Shown: positions 48,157-60,670, numbered from the stretch's first letter. The stretch is 64,000 bases of DNA from Rhodeus uyekii (GCA_037043235.1 JAWRVZ010000027.1:4155501-4219500); one strand, 5' to 3'. Translations and numbers: made by a program. Notes: generated by a model from the sequence alone, not told the origin.

Positions 48157-50111
48157 ACTCACTCTCTCAAATCTCTGCCCAGCTCCCTCAAATACTCTGC
48201 AAATTCCCATCTCCTGTGCCTCTGATCCTGGGCACTGGCAGTGACAGCACTGCACTACAAACAGCCGAGGATGGAGCTCTGAAAAGCTGGTCTCAGGATC
48301 AGTATTCCAGAGGAAGTGCCAAGAACGCCTGCCTCACCTTGTGTAATTTCAGTTCCTTGAGCTACTCCATATCAAATGCCCCCTTCATCGTACTCAACGC
48401 CTCATCCTCTCGGGATAACAATGATGAGGGTTCACTGTAATTAATCAATTAATCAGAAAGGCAATTAGCAGAAATAGGGACCCTGCCATGCACCCTCACC
48501 TTTGTTGTTTGATGCCGGTCCATCCCGCTGTGTTGCAAGTAGAGCTCAAAGCCCCGCAGTACTCGTTCTCTCTGGCACTGGGCCTCTCGGAGGGATCTAA
48601 GGCTGCCACTGATCTGTGGCTTTAATTATTCAAAGTGTATTAAATCTTAATTTCCAGATGCCTCAGCGTCTGTCTGCCTAATGGAGACCGAAGATGAATT
48701 TTGCATTCAGGAGTCAAGGCGATGGCATGAGCACTTGCAAAGTCTTGGGTGGTGCCCAAGGATACGAGGCCAGGACCAGGTTTCTCATGCTGTTTTAACT
48801 CAGTCCAGTGCTACTGACTGGGTTCTTAAAGGATTTTTTACTACATTATTTTGCTGAATTTGCTCAGAATGCAAAACCCTTTTAAGGAGAGCAGACAAGG
48901 TTTCAATACATTGTTGTGTTGTCGTCTTTTCCCAAAGACTCTGTGTGTTTGGATGTGAAAGCAAAACTGATTAGCTGATAGGTTAATCAGAGGTTAAGAT
49001 TTATTTATAAAGTTGTTCTGAAGCGATGCAACCAAAGAGTTTGATTGGGCAATGGGCAGCTTCCTTCCTGAACCTAGATGAGTCCAATGCCAGCTATATG
49101 CAAGGACTACTTTTTACTGTTAATGATCTGCTCAAGTTTTGGTTCAGATCAATTGGCTTCATCATCCGCATTTTCTCGAACTGACATTGTAAAACTTTCA
49201 ACATGATTATCAACTTTGTGTTTACAAAGAAGACTTGGCAGCTTAAGCTTGCGATTATGGGAAGGGATATTACATTTCTGACACACACTTGAGGTGTTTG
49301 GCCAATCACAAGAAAAGAGCATCATTTGACACATTTAACTTGAAACGTTTTGAACATTTTGAAACGCCAGGGCATTCATTTGCATGCTAAATGCGTGTTT
49401 AAAAGAGTGCTTTAGCTGTTAGCATGTTTGTATACACAAAGCACCTCAGAGTAACTGCGTCTTTACATGAATTACCATTTTTTTAAATTAGCAACTAGTA
49501 TGGCTCACACTGGTCAACGATTTTCATATTTTACTTTAGCAGTGCTGTGTTATTTAGTTTGCTGAAAGCATGTTGTTATTTAGGTGTTAGCATGCTTGCA
49601 TTGTTGCATTGTTGCTTCATGCATAGACAGCTGTTTTGTATTTAGCCGTTTACTGCATTAGCAACTAGCAAGTTACCAATAAGGAATAGGTAAAAATGGC
49701 CAACCAAATGGCCTATTTTTTTTTTTTTTGGTTGTTTTTTGAATTTAGCATTGTTCACAATGGTCTTGCAGCAATTACTCATATTTGTTAATTTTTTATA
49801 ATTTTGGTAAAATTATCGTAGATTACCTAATAAAATGATCTAGAATCATCGCTTCATACACCGACATTCCGATGAACGTCTTCTCCTACACTATTTTTTG
49901 AGCATAACTATTACGATTATTACAAGTATTACGATTGTAAGGCAGCTTGTCAAGTTTAATGTTTTCCTAAAATTAGCGTTCAGTCCAAAGTAGGTGCACC
50001 CAAAGCTAGCCTAGTCCTTAAGCCTTGTTAGTCTTTTCAAAGTCCCCACTGGCTAGTCAATTTTAAAATGGACATTTCCATAGTAGCCATGTGGAGATTT
50101 CTAATATAAAG

Positions 50112-50334
50112 CAGTGGTCCCCAACCTTTTTGTGCCGCGGACCGGTAAACGTTTGATGTGCGCGCGTTTGTTGAAGCACACCTCCGAAGCTACAGCGCCA
50201 GAGCCGCTTGCAGACGCTCACGGACCGGTCTGCAAATTCGATCCGTGACCCAGTACCATTTGATCCACGGACCGGTCCGCGAATTCGGTCCGCGGCCCGG
50301 TACCACTTCCACCACCGGGGGTTGGGGACCACTG
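50112..50334. mobile_element. hAT MITE (223 bp) with perfect 8-bp TSD
   Basis: Ends CAGTGGTCCCCAACC and GGTTGGGGACCACTG are inverted repeats. ATATAAAG lies on both sides (50104-50111 and 50335-50342). Eight base pairs is the hAT signature. GC-rich body with repeated CGGACCGGT-like motifs and no transposase. Confidence 0.93.
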
Positions 50335-51810
50335 ATATAAAGTATCCATATAAGTAACGGGTCTCCAGTTTTGGTTTGCATTATATCACGTCTTGCTAAG
50401 TTTTGAGTGGCGCTCTATTTTCCAGCCCCATGTGGGCGGACACTCTAAAACCCTTTTAGACTTCAAAGTCCCTTTCATTCGACAACAGGCTCTTCTAGAT
50501 CCACGAGTTGTTTCCCCCTCATCGTTTGGCCCTTACTAGTCAACGAGCTCCAGAATGCCTAATTAGATGGCAGCTCAGTTCCTCATCTGTTGCCCTGACG
50601 AGACTTGCCAAAATATGTAATTAAAATGCTACTAGGATTTAAAGATTTTTTGGTGATGCTGCCCTTAAATTGTTTGTAGTAATTGGTTAGACATAATAAC
50701 AGGCTTGTCAACGTCTTTTAGCAGCTCAGTCAATAGGGAAAGTGCATAAACGACCGGCTAAAGCAGTGCTGTTTTTTTCTACTCTCCTAACAAGGTCTGG
50801 GATGGTGGAACTGTAATGAACCACAGAACGAAACCTTTAGGATAGAAAGAACAATAGCAGCACTTTAGTCGTCTGTGAATGGTACAGTACCATTTATACA
50901 TGAATGTATACATGTACCATTTAAAATGTCTTTTCTCAGCAAACATATAGATATGTTTGATTAATGAATCATCCATAATTCATCTATATGGTACTCCAAA
51001 AATACTATGGTCGTTTTTAGTATGTTTGTGCTGCACTTACAACGAAATAGTGAATGATTGTCATATTCACGTACCATGGAATAGCAGGTTACTTCTAGAT
51101 CTTTCATAGAATACCGTTGTGTAGAACATGTGTAGATGATTTGTCTTTAACGTTTCAACCACAAAATATGTTCATATGTGATTTAAATCCATTTCCAACT
51201 CCGAAGCGAGGGAATGTGTTTGGTCCACAGAAGTGGGCTGCATTTGCTGTGTTTGCAGTGTGGGCTTTGCATTGCTTAACGCTCCAAGAGCACCGTCTCT
51301 GCATCGCCCCACAGGTTCTTTCAGACTGAGAGAGAGAAGTAGAGAATGTGAGAGAACGAGGAAGAAAAGAGCAGCAGATATCATGTTTTGCTTGCAGGAG
51401 CATTGCTAGAGGCAGCAGTTGAGCAAAACAAACAGCAGACTAGCAGAGCAGTGCTGCCAGATACCAGAGCCAAAAACAGCCCTCCTCTTTCCCTCAGCAT
51501 GGCTTCACAGCAATACTATACTGCATTCTTCTGCGTTTTCATGTACATTTTATAACAAACATCAGGTGCAGGTTGATTTGAAATTACTAATCATTCAAAT
51601 AGGCTGAATAATTAATCAATCAATCAGTGTTTGCTAAGAAAAGCCCCAAATTAAGAGATTAGCCCATGACTTTGACTAACGTCTTGAGGTGTTGTCACAT
51701 CTTGCACCATGAGCACTGTGTTTTGAATATGGTGTGTGAATTTTTATATATATACACACAAATGCACACAGTCCTCTTTAAGTGTTTTTTCAAAATTGAT
51801 GACATGCTTT

Positions 51811-51942
51811 TATACTGATATGGAAAAATATGACAATGTATATTATTTTTCATAGAATCTTTCTTAATAATTATATATATATATATTACACAAAATGTTA
51901 TGAAAAATAATATACATAGTCATATTTTTCCATATCAGTATA
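51811..51942. repeat. 44-bp inverted repeat around a TA core
   Basis: 51811-51854 (begins TATACTGATATGGAAAAATA) and 51899-51942 are reverse complements with one mismatch. The 44-nt centre is AT-rich. It could fold as a hairpin. Confidence 0.88.
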
Positions 51943-53999
51943 CATGATTAAATATTATTCCTTGTATTCAGTTTAACTAGATGTTTATAAACCAAATTGT
52001 ACTTAATTTAACATCTTGAATTTAATTTAAATCAGTTATGTTTAATCAAATTATGTTTATTTTATTTTTTTTTTTTTTAACCAATGGATAAAATAACATT
52101 ATTTTAGTTAATTGTGTGTTAATTGAGTTTTTATTTTTTTTATTTTATTTATAACTTGGCTAATTGGCCGAGATAACAAATAAACTTATCCTGGAATTTT
52201 GGAGCATTCCGTGCACGCATTATAGTGCCGGGTTAAATATTGCACCAGAAAGTGCAGTGAAATGCTTCCACATCAGTCAGATGGATTTGGAGTTTTGTAA
52301 CTTGAACATGTGAGTTTGCTCCAAGCTCATTCCCACTATGTGATTCAGCGCTGTGGGGGCGCACACTGCATGATAACCTGGATTCCCGGCTCACCGGAGC
52401 CACAGTCATTTCAAAGCAAATAAAGGCAGTAAGGAGGAGAAAACGTGAAACACTTCAAAGGAATCCCCGTGGTACACCATTATTCCATTGTGCTCAGCAA
52501 GTGTGCCATCTGATCTGCTCTTTCAACCCTGTTTTGACACCTGTCAGGGTACTTAATAAAATAGTTTCCCACGTTTGCTCTTTTTCCCATTTCACTTTTG
52601 CTCTTGTGCTTTCTTACAGTCTGATTACAAAAAAAAAAGGTACTGTTGCGGTACCACGGTGATGATACTATATAAAATACTATGAAATACTATAATAGAG
52701 TGAGATTAACATATTAATGTACCATGGAATTGACACTATCCACAAAAAAAGCTTGCAGTGGTACGTTTTTGTAAGTGTCTCTGTTTCTTTTTACAGGAAA
52801 AGTATACTTTCAATACTTCCTTTTCTGTTTCTCTTTTATTCCTTTTTTTTTCTCTCGCTCCCTTTCAAACAAATATTTCCATTTTTCCGTGTGCGTGGAC
52901 TCACATCTCTTCTAAAAGGCATCTCGTCCATATCAGATGGTTGAAGCATTTCATTAAATGTGTAGTTTACGGCTGTCTGTTCTACACCTGTGTATTTTGA
53001 TTGCCGAAAAAATGACAGAGCCACAAGCAATGGGGCACTCAGCACCAGTCAGGTGGTTTAGCATGACCGATACCAGCTCCCGCTCTCCTCTGATTGGTTC
53101 TCAGTTGCTCGTATCGTTTCTCCCCTTTGCCTCGCACAGTTGCAAGCTGAATAGACTTTGTTAAAAGACATTGTGTCACGTTTGCAGATTATTTTCGGAA
53201 TGATGCCAAACTAATCAGGGTAATTAGATTTCATGGCAGTTTATTGAAAAAAAAGCAAACTTACAAACAAGCTGAGTGTGAAGGGATAGCAGAACTAATG
53301 ATGAACTAATGATGCCAAAGCATTTGTCTTTGAAGATATGCCCAATTTTATGTCCCTTGGAAAGTAATATGATGGTAAATAAAGCAGTATCGAATATACA
53401 GGGTGGCTCTTTAGTATGTAATATATGTAATATACCACTTTTTTTTAGAACAATTATAATGTACCGCTGTACTGTCATGAACATATCCAAATCATTTTTC
53501 AGCTCAAAAGAAAAAAGAATTGTTCTATTATATCTATTATTCTATTATAAATACAGATAAGATATAACAGTGATATATTATATATATACAGTAATACCTC
53601 GGTTTACGAGTTTAATTCGTTCCAAGAACGAGCTCGTAAACCAAAATGCTCGTACACCAAAACAAATGTCCCCATAAGAATGCACTAAAAATAAATTAAT
53701 TCGTTCCACATGACCACAAATGCCATTTTTAAATATTTTTTGGGTTTTACCCTATTAATTGCAGTTAAAATTGTAACCATTAAGATCTCATACAAATACT
53801 AATTAATAATTGACAATTAAACTCTAGAAATACTTGACAATTTACTGTAATGCAGTCAGGTTTGAGCAGTCTGCTTGGAGGAGAGAGAGGAGGGAGGAGA
53901 GGGGAGCTGGGAAAGCAAGGATGAAAGCAAATGAGTGAATTTATTATAATAGTGCAGAAAACAAACGAGTGATAATCCAGAGTTAAAGTCGTGGATCAT

Positions 54000-54249
54000 G
54001 GGAGCCGTGAAAGAACGAATTCACGGGAGCCGCAAACGAACGAATTCGCGGGAGCCGCGAGAGAACGAATTCGCGGGAGCCTTGAACGAACGAATTCGCG
54101 GGAGCCTTGAACGAACGAATTCGCGGGAGCCTCGAACGAACGAATTCGCGGGAGCCTCGAACGAACAAATTCGCGGGAGCCTCGAACGAACGAATTCACA
54201 GGAGCCGCGAGAGAACGAATTTGCGGGAGCCGCGAGAGAACTAGGGGAG
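54000..54249. repeat. 25-bp minisatellite, 10 units
   Basis: Unit GGGAGCCNNGAACGAACGAA plus TTCGC. Units start at 54000, 54025, 54050 and so on to 54225. Because 25 is not a multiple of 3, the array reads through all three frames in turn and gives a 25-residue peptide period, which explains open frames on both strands here. These are not genes. Confidence 0.95.
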
Positions 54250-54597
54250 CGCGGAGCACAAAGTAACGCGGGGTAAATAGTAACAGCGATTTCTAGTTGC
54301 AGGGGCATAAATGTGACGTGCTAAAGGGCTTTTCATCACACTGTTTGCACATGTCTTCTGGCCATTTTTCGAGAAATTTCATAGAAGTTTGGATGAGAAC
54401 CACAGGAAAAACTCTTTTGGCAGCATGTAAATATTTTTTGTTATAGTAGCTGTTTTTCGATTTTCAAAGAATGTGTGAAAGATTGTTAGTCTAATCTTAT
54501 ATTGTTATGATTACCATCTTCTTGGCTAAAAGATGGTACCATTTTGAAAGACGTGAAAAACGCATAGTGGGTGCTATCCAGTCCTGAAGTAAACAAG

Positions 54598-54846
54598 ACA
54601 GACGCGGGGTTAGTTGTAACACTAAGCCACATTGAACAAGTTGCATCAATAATCATATATTTTGCATTGTATTAACCTATTAAAACGTTTTTCATGTCAT
54701 TACATTGTTCAAAACACAACAAATGTAAAAAATAAAGGAAAAAAGTTATGCTTATGATCATCAAGACGCAACTTTTTTAAACAAATAAAAATACGTGAAT
54801 GAACTTGCATTGGATAAGATGGTGTTACAACTAACCCGCTGTCTGT
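54598..54846. repeat. Nested foldback, 249 bp, inside the pogo-like element
   Basis: 54598-54622 (ACAGACGCGGGGTTAGTTGT...) and 54822-54846 are reverse complements with one small gap/mismatch near the GCGGG. Possible nested MITE; no clear target duplication. Confidence 0.65.
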
Positions 54847-55400
54847 TAAAACGAGCCCCGCTCACGGGGTAAGAAGTCACATTTTACTCCTTGCGCTTTT
54901 GCCGATACTGCAGAGAAACGGCAGGTCCGACGAACATGAAAACAGTGCTCATTTGTAGGAGAGGCTTATATGTTGTTTGTATAAAAATATGGTTTGTCTA
55001 ACCCTAATACTTTGTTTATTATTTGGCTAAAACCGTGTATATTTCACTACGTGAACAATAGTGATCACATTTAATTAATGTTTAGAATATGAGGTAAAAA
55101 CTTCTGTAAATCACTTATAAAAATATCACTGTGGTGAATGATAGAGCCAATGAATGAGTTAAGGGGTTATAAAGGGGTTGGAACCTCCTGACTGTGTTAT
55201 GAGAGGCTGTCATTAGGATATTTCATGTAAAAATGCGCACAAGGATGCTGAGCGTTAGGACTTTTTCCACACAGAACTGCGCATGGGTGAGGGATTTTTT
55301 TCTCGTACACCGATACAATGCTCGTACACCGATTCGACCCGCCATGCTCGTACACCGATTTGCTCGTATACCAAGTCGCTCGTAAACCGAGGTATTACTG

Positions 55401-55404
<4 letters not shown>

Positions 55405-55443
<39 letters not shown>
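55405..55443. repeat. (TA)n microsatellite
   Basis: Lies between two pogo-like elements, both of which target TA. Confidence 0.93.
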
Positions 55444-55448
<5 letters not shown>

Positions 55449-55456
55449 CATACATA

Positions 55457-55651
55457 CAGTAATCCCTCGCCACTTAGCAGTTCAAGTTTCGTGGCCTCAG
55501 TGCTTCGTAGATTTTTCAAAAATATTTGATAAATAAAATAATTTATATGATATAAAATAATAAAATAAAAGATTAATAAAAATTCAAAAATACAGCGGAT
55601 TTTCACTTATCGCAAGGGGTTCCATATTAGCCGTGATAAACGAGGGATCAC

Positions 55652-55653
<2 letters not shown>
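55457..55653. mobile_element. Pogo/Tigger-like MITE, 197 bp
   Basis: Left end CAGTAATCCCTCGCCACTTA, right end CGAGGGATCACTG: inverted repeats with a few changes. TA precedes it; TG follows, probably a mutated TA. AT-rich, no coding potential. Confidence 0.8.
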
Positions 55654-55687
<34 letters not shown>

Positions 55688-56706
55688 CTGTATATGTGTA
55701 TACATATATATACACTGCATACAACATTGTTGCAAATTAAATTCAAAACACATAGTATACAGTATATATAAAGTGCAAATAATGATAATATTCATGAGAT
55801 TCAGACAGTTGTTTGTACCATGGTAAAATGGTAATGGAATGTTTTTGGGCATATACTTTTATTTTCAAAAACTGAATTTGAAGTATTTAGCATGCAGCTG
55901 CCCATAACCGACTGTTACAAGCAGCGTAATCGCATTTCCTTTTAAACCTTTACTAGTGATATAGTTTTGGGTTTGTGTGCTGCATTCTTGGGGAAACTGA
56001 TAAGGGCTCTCTATGTTCAGCAAACAGGCCTTTATTGACTCTGAACAAATTGCACCTTTTCATTAGCAGCGAAATCCTCACCTTTGTGTACCACACAGTA
56101 ATTGAACACTAACACAGGCCCGCTCCATTGAGGGTGGTGGAGTGGGGAGGGGGGGCTGCATCACAGTCTATTTATTCAGTCACAACCGAATCGAGAGCAC
56201 AGCACAGTATTAATAAGGAGACTGCCGCCCGAGGCAATTAAACCAGCAGCCCAATGGAACTCTGCAGAGTCACCGATCCGCATGTGGCTTTCCCATCAGG
56301 TTTGTTTACAGAGCCCTCGCCATGGCAGCACTAGCTCATATCTCCGGTAGATTTTAATAACGCCGCTGGTGTTCCATACTCCTCCCATTCAATTAGAAGC
56401 ACAGACAGGGTAAATGGGAAATGAGGGTGACAAGTTCAGACGCTTTATCAGGCTTTGATTGGAGAGGTCGGGCTAGGATCTACCCTATGTTGCATCTTTC
56501 ATACATCACCTGCAAATGTTTTTTGGGGCATGTGTTGTTTGAAATACCTCGGAATACAATTTAAATACCATTATACTATCATTCATTACCATAAATTACT
56601 GGATGCATCACATGTCACATTTGCAGTTAAATTATCTTATGGGTGATTTTTACAATGAAAGGCCTATTTGTCACTAAAACATAGGGTGGTTTAGGTGGTT
56701 TTCCTG

Positions 56707-56710
<4 letters not shown>

Positions 56711-56748
<38 letters not shown>

Positions 56749-56974
56749 ACTCGCCTCATTTAACTCGCCAACCCTATTATGTCGACGTTTTTGAAGTGGA
56801 ACCGCCAAACCGTCAAAATATTTTCTTATTGGTTATGTCGATTCTTTTATGTCGCCGAACCCTAGTATCTCGAGCAAAATAGAGGGACAAAAGAGGGATA
56901 AATTCGCCACTTCACATGGTTATCTTGTGACTACTGAATATACCTAGTTCACTGCGCACATACGACATGTATAT

Positions 56975-57016
<42 letters not shown>
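56711..57016. repeat. Two (TA)n tracts bracketing a distinct CG-containing segment
   Basis: TA tracts at 56711-56746 and 56978-57016. The 230 bp between them repeats phrases such as TTTAACTCGCC and TATGTCGNC, and contain far more CpG than the flanks. It may be a decayed MITE inserted in TA repeat; not identified. Confidence 0.55.
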
Positions 57017-57021
<5 letters not shown>

Positions 57022-58063
57022 AGCTATATTTATTATTAAATATATTAAGCTGACTTTATATATTGTTTTAATAAACCAGTAATGGTCATAAGTGTTTTAT
57101 TGTATCTATACAATAATATATTACATGTTGAAATATGACACAAACATGCTGTTTTGTGAGAGTTTTGTGAGATTCACTTGTCATCTGATGCATCATAGTA
57201 CCACAAGTTCTTTTTTTCTCCTACTGCATGAAAGCATCAATACAAAGGCTGATGCTTTGATCTAGCTGGATCCTTCCATCATGTATTGCTTCAGGTTTTA
57301 TGTGTTGCACATGAGATGTGCCTGAAAACTGCATTTAAGCAGGTTTTTTTACCCTGCACATTTTTCCATTTTTAATAAGACTAGATGTGATGTATCTACA
57401 TCTGAAGATTTACAATATTTTTTCTCGAGGAGAGGTCTTGCCGGGTAAGATCTTGTGTCTATGGTTATGCTGCTGCCTAGTTAAAGTGCACAGTTGGCAT
57501 CATAACTCGGGTGCCTATGCCAAGTCTTTAAAATGGCACACGCCCTCAAAAAGCTTAATTGCATGCTCTGTGCCCTGGTTTTCCAATCTGTTGGCATGAC
57601 AACGGTGGCGATGGCCTTGAAGTCCTCCTTGCATCCTTCAATCCTCGCCTTCGCTCGCTCTTGATTTAGCAACATCACTGAAGGCGCTGCCATGTCTGAA
57701 TGGACACATTTACTCAAGTAGTAAGATCAAAGTGCTTTTGATCTTCTTTAGACGCACCTCAGTGCTGTTATTTGAATCTATCAAAATTATAATAGCAAGT
57801 CATTAAGTTTTCTGTATTGCTGTCTCATATGATGTCTGTGAATACATCTTCCACGCCTCTAAACACCACAAATAGAAACACTTTTATGTTTTGTACGCTC
57901 TGTGTATGAATAAGCCCTTAGTGATCAGATGGTAAAATGTATGTAAATAAATCCTGTTGACTATAGTATCATAGAGTTTTGGGAGTCACTTCACTCATAT
58001 TTTATTTAAAACATTTAAAAATGACATTTTCTGAAGCGTTTCCTCCTCTTTTTCATTTTGCAG

Positions 58064-58264
58064 GAGTGTCCTCAGATCCTGCCATCCACTCAAATCTACA
58101 TCCCTGTTGGTGTCATGAAACCCATCACTTTGTTGGCCCGGAACCTTCCACAGCCCCAGTCCGGCCAGAGGAACTACGAGTGTATCTTCTATATCCAGGG
58201 GAAGGAGTACAGCGTCACTGCTCTGCGCTTCAACAGCACTAGCATACAGTGTCAGAAGACCATG
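58064..58264 (+). CDS. plxna1: Plexin-A exon: IPT2 start
   Basis: 201 nt, 67 codons. Encodes ECPQILPSTQIYIPVGVMKP, then ITLLARNLPQPQSGQRNYEC, then IFYIQGKEYSVTALRFNSTSIQCQKTM. CPQILPSTQIYVPVGV.KPIT and NLPQPQSGQR.YEC are plexin-A hallmarks, and the STQIY/PVGV wording favours A1. It forms the start of the second IPT domain. NST is a likely glycosylation sequon. Acceptor TTGCAG, donor GTAAGT, both flanking introns phase 0. The next exon (expected to begin YSYEG-like) is outside the window. Confidence 0.95.
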
Positions 58265-58505
58265 GTAAGTTCAATCAATGTTATCTGGTTTTATGCGTGA
58301 TTTTATTTTATTGAGTTAGGTTGCTTTTTGATAGCTCACGAGATATAATGGAGACTAACTTTATTTCTAGAAGAATAGAAGAAGAAATTTAAACCAGCCT
58401 ATGTTTGATTGCAACTTCTTAGTCATTTCAAGCTGGCCAACCCAGTTTAGCTGATATTTGTTTCTCTTCCTTAGAAAAACTTCAGAAACACTTGTTATAT
58501 ATATA

Positions 58506-59203
58506 CAGTAGAAACCCGACTTACGAAACGCTCTACGTATGAAAAGTTCGACGTACGATAAAAGATTTCGTTTTTTTTTTTGCCTGAATAACAACAATAT
58601 TATCGAGATGCGAAAAACGAAATCTCGGCCGAGGCGACGATTTCCGAGTTTTGTTTTGAAATTTGCGCGCCACTGACCCGGAAACTCGCACCAATCATCC
58701 CGCTCTCCCATTGGTCAGCATCGCTCCCACCAGCCTCTGCGTAGCGGTGTTCAGTGTTGCCAACTTAGCGTCTTTGTCGCTATATTTAGCTAGTTTTCAG
58801 ACCACTCCAGCGACAATTTTTCCCAAAATCGACTAGAGACAAATCTTGCGACTTTATCTGGAGTTATTGGTGACTTTTGGAGACTTTCTGCATGCACATG
58901 TTGCTCTCTTACTCTTTGAGTGCTGCTGTGAATCCCCTCCCCGCTGACAGGAAGATCTCTCCGCACCGCAGTTGACAGTAAGATCTGAAGTGAAAGGGAA
59001 GAGGAGGATGCTCTCCATGGACACGAAAAGGGAGATAATTGAGAAGTATGAAGCTGGGATGCGCTTCATCCCATGCTAAATGTGGTGTTTTCGTATGGCT
59101 TGGAACGGATTAGGCAATTTACATGTAAAAGCCTGACCGATTTACGAAGATCGACTTACGAAGCCAACCTCGGAACGGATTATTTTCGTAAGGGGTTCTA
59201 ATG
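58506..59203 (+). mobile_element. Pogo/Tigger-like element with N-terminal transposase relic
   Basis: Ends CAGTAGAAACCC and (reverse) CATTAGAACCCC with subterminal TTACGAAA motifs; TA on both sides (58504-58505, 59204-59205). Near 59010-59080 the + strand reads MLSMDTKREIIEKYEAGMR, which matches the helix-turn-helix start of CENP-B/jerky/Tigger-type transposases, then stops. Everything downstream of that is missing. Confidence 0.75.
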
Positions 59204-60592
59204 TATATATTCAACAGATCAAAAATACAGCCATTTGTGGATAATGTTTCACAAGTTTTTATTTCAAATAAATGGTGCGTGGTTTAATCTTTGTTGTTTA
59301 AATGTTAAAAAAAGCATTAAGCAGCAACCAAAAACTTTTTATTCTTTCAACATTTCTCTTAAAATTCACTCAACATTGAATTCTATTATAAAGACAGACA
59401 GATAGAGAGATAGAGTTCATGTTGAATAGATAGGGTTCATATTGAGATTTCTGACTTTAGGAAAGGATACGTAAGGGAGTACTGGCATAGGAGACTTTAA
59501 TTTAACAGCTTTCATTTACTCTTCATTTGATTGCATTGCTGTCTAGGAGAAACAATTGAGATGCTAATAGGATCCCATCTGGGATTTTCCTTTCCATTGG
59601 AAAGAATTTCTAGCCAAACATAGTGTAGAGTGTGTTGTGTGTATTTTATGACCTGCACCGCAGTCAAATGAGCCGAAAGTCATTTTGACAAGCCGTGACC
59701 CCCTTAAATCGTCACATCTCCAAGTTGTTTAAGGTTCATTATTGGTGGAGAAACGCTGGTCCAAATAGCTGGCCATTTTCTTACGCCACTGCTGACACAA
59801 GCCTTCCCCCTCATTACCTTCTGGCCAATCAACATTTTGTCTGCCTGTCAAAAATCCCATCAGGCACTGGGCAGACACTGGTGGACCATTAGGGCCTGAT
59901 GAAACACGTGCCACTTGTTATCGTTTTAACAGACTGCTTTGCAAAAGCAGTCATTAGTGGCAGAGGGAGGAAGCTTGGGTATTTGATGGCACCATGACAC
60001 TTCTCACCATGGCTTATTGATGGCCGTTATAGGACGCAGCCTCTTTCTCTTTTGTGTTGAGATTCCTAGTGTTACTGAGGGGGAGCTAATTACATGGCTA
60101 AGAGTTTGCACAGAGCTGTCTCGCTAAAGACTTTATCGACTGTTTGCTGTCGCAGCCGTTTCAAATCAACAGCGATTGGTGCGTCGCTGGCGAGAAGCTG
60201 TTCCTCTGACTCCGCCAGCTGGAAGTATCAGCCGGAGTGATGTTGACTTTAACCGTCAACGAGAGCGAAAAACAGCCGGCTGATCAGCGATTTGTTCTCT
60301 TCTAATTTTGTGAGGGAGTGTTACAGGTGCATTAGTGGTTTCTGAATGTTCTGTAGGACTCAAATGTAAAGTTCACTTAAATTTATACTAACATCTGGAA
60401 CATAAAAGTCCATAGGGTGTGCTAGTCACTCATTTCCAAGCACGAAACGTTGAATGGGTAATGGAGCTTTCGAGTTTCTTAAATGGACTCAAAGGCACCA
60501 AAGCGCTCCAAATGAATGTTTTGCTATATGTCTTCTATATGAGACAGCTTTGTGAAAATACTGAAATTTAAGTTGGTTTTAAGCAGATCATT

Positions 60593-60670
60593 GGGCAGTC
60601 GTGGCCTAATGGTTAGAGAATCACACTGGTAACCAAAAGGTTGTGGATTGGATTCTCAATACCAACTCAC
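60593..60670 (+). repeat. tRNA-derived SINE head fragment
   Basis: Starts GGGCAGTCGTGGCCTAATGG. It contains an A-box-like TGGCCTAATGG and a B-box-like GGTTGTGGATTGGATTC (consensus GGTTCGANTCC, decayed). This is the tRNA-like head of a common cyprinid SINE; the body is missing. Confidence 0.72.

Larger units (their letters stand above)
53589..55400. mobile_element. Pogo/Tigger-like DNA transposon, 1.8 kb, non-coding
   Basis: Left end CAGTAATACCTCGGTTTACG and right end CGTAAACCGAGGTATTACTG are perfect complements over 20 bp and are flanked by TA on both sides (53587-53588, 55401-55402), the Tc1/mariner-superfamily target. Subterminal GCTCGTACACC motifs repeat near both ends. I see no transposase frame. 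The interior contains a 25-bp minisatellite and a nested 249-bp foldback. The pogo/Tigger placement rests on the end sequence and TA target. Confidence 0.82.
42067..58063 (+). other. plxna1: Plexin intron, 16.0 kb, phase 0
   Basis: Donor GTCAGT, acceptor TTGCAG. Holds a solo LTR (42974-43234), an (ATT)n tract, a Tc1-like pseudogene (45997-47302), a hAT MITE (50112-50334), a 44-bp inverted repeat (51811-51942) and two pogo/Tigger-like elements (53589-55653). 42068-42973, 43235-44092, 44158-45947, 47303-48121, 48157-50111, 50335-51810, 51943-53588, 55690-56710 and 57017-58063 show no element I can name. A short piece near 43482-43501 belongs to the fish repeat noted at 14566. 56090-56430 is GC-richer and repeat-free. 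Confidence 0.85.

Noticed and set aside
47990..48440. 84- and 142-codon open frames on the + strand
   Set aside because: Contain a CT-repeat-encoded Ser-Leu run; no domain or exon-like splice sites that fit plexin.
54000..54308. Overlapping open frames of 60-95 codons on both strands, rich in repeated peptide
   Set aside because: They are by-products of a 25-bp tandem repeat with no stop codons, not a gene.
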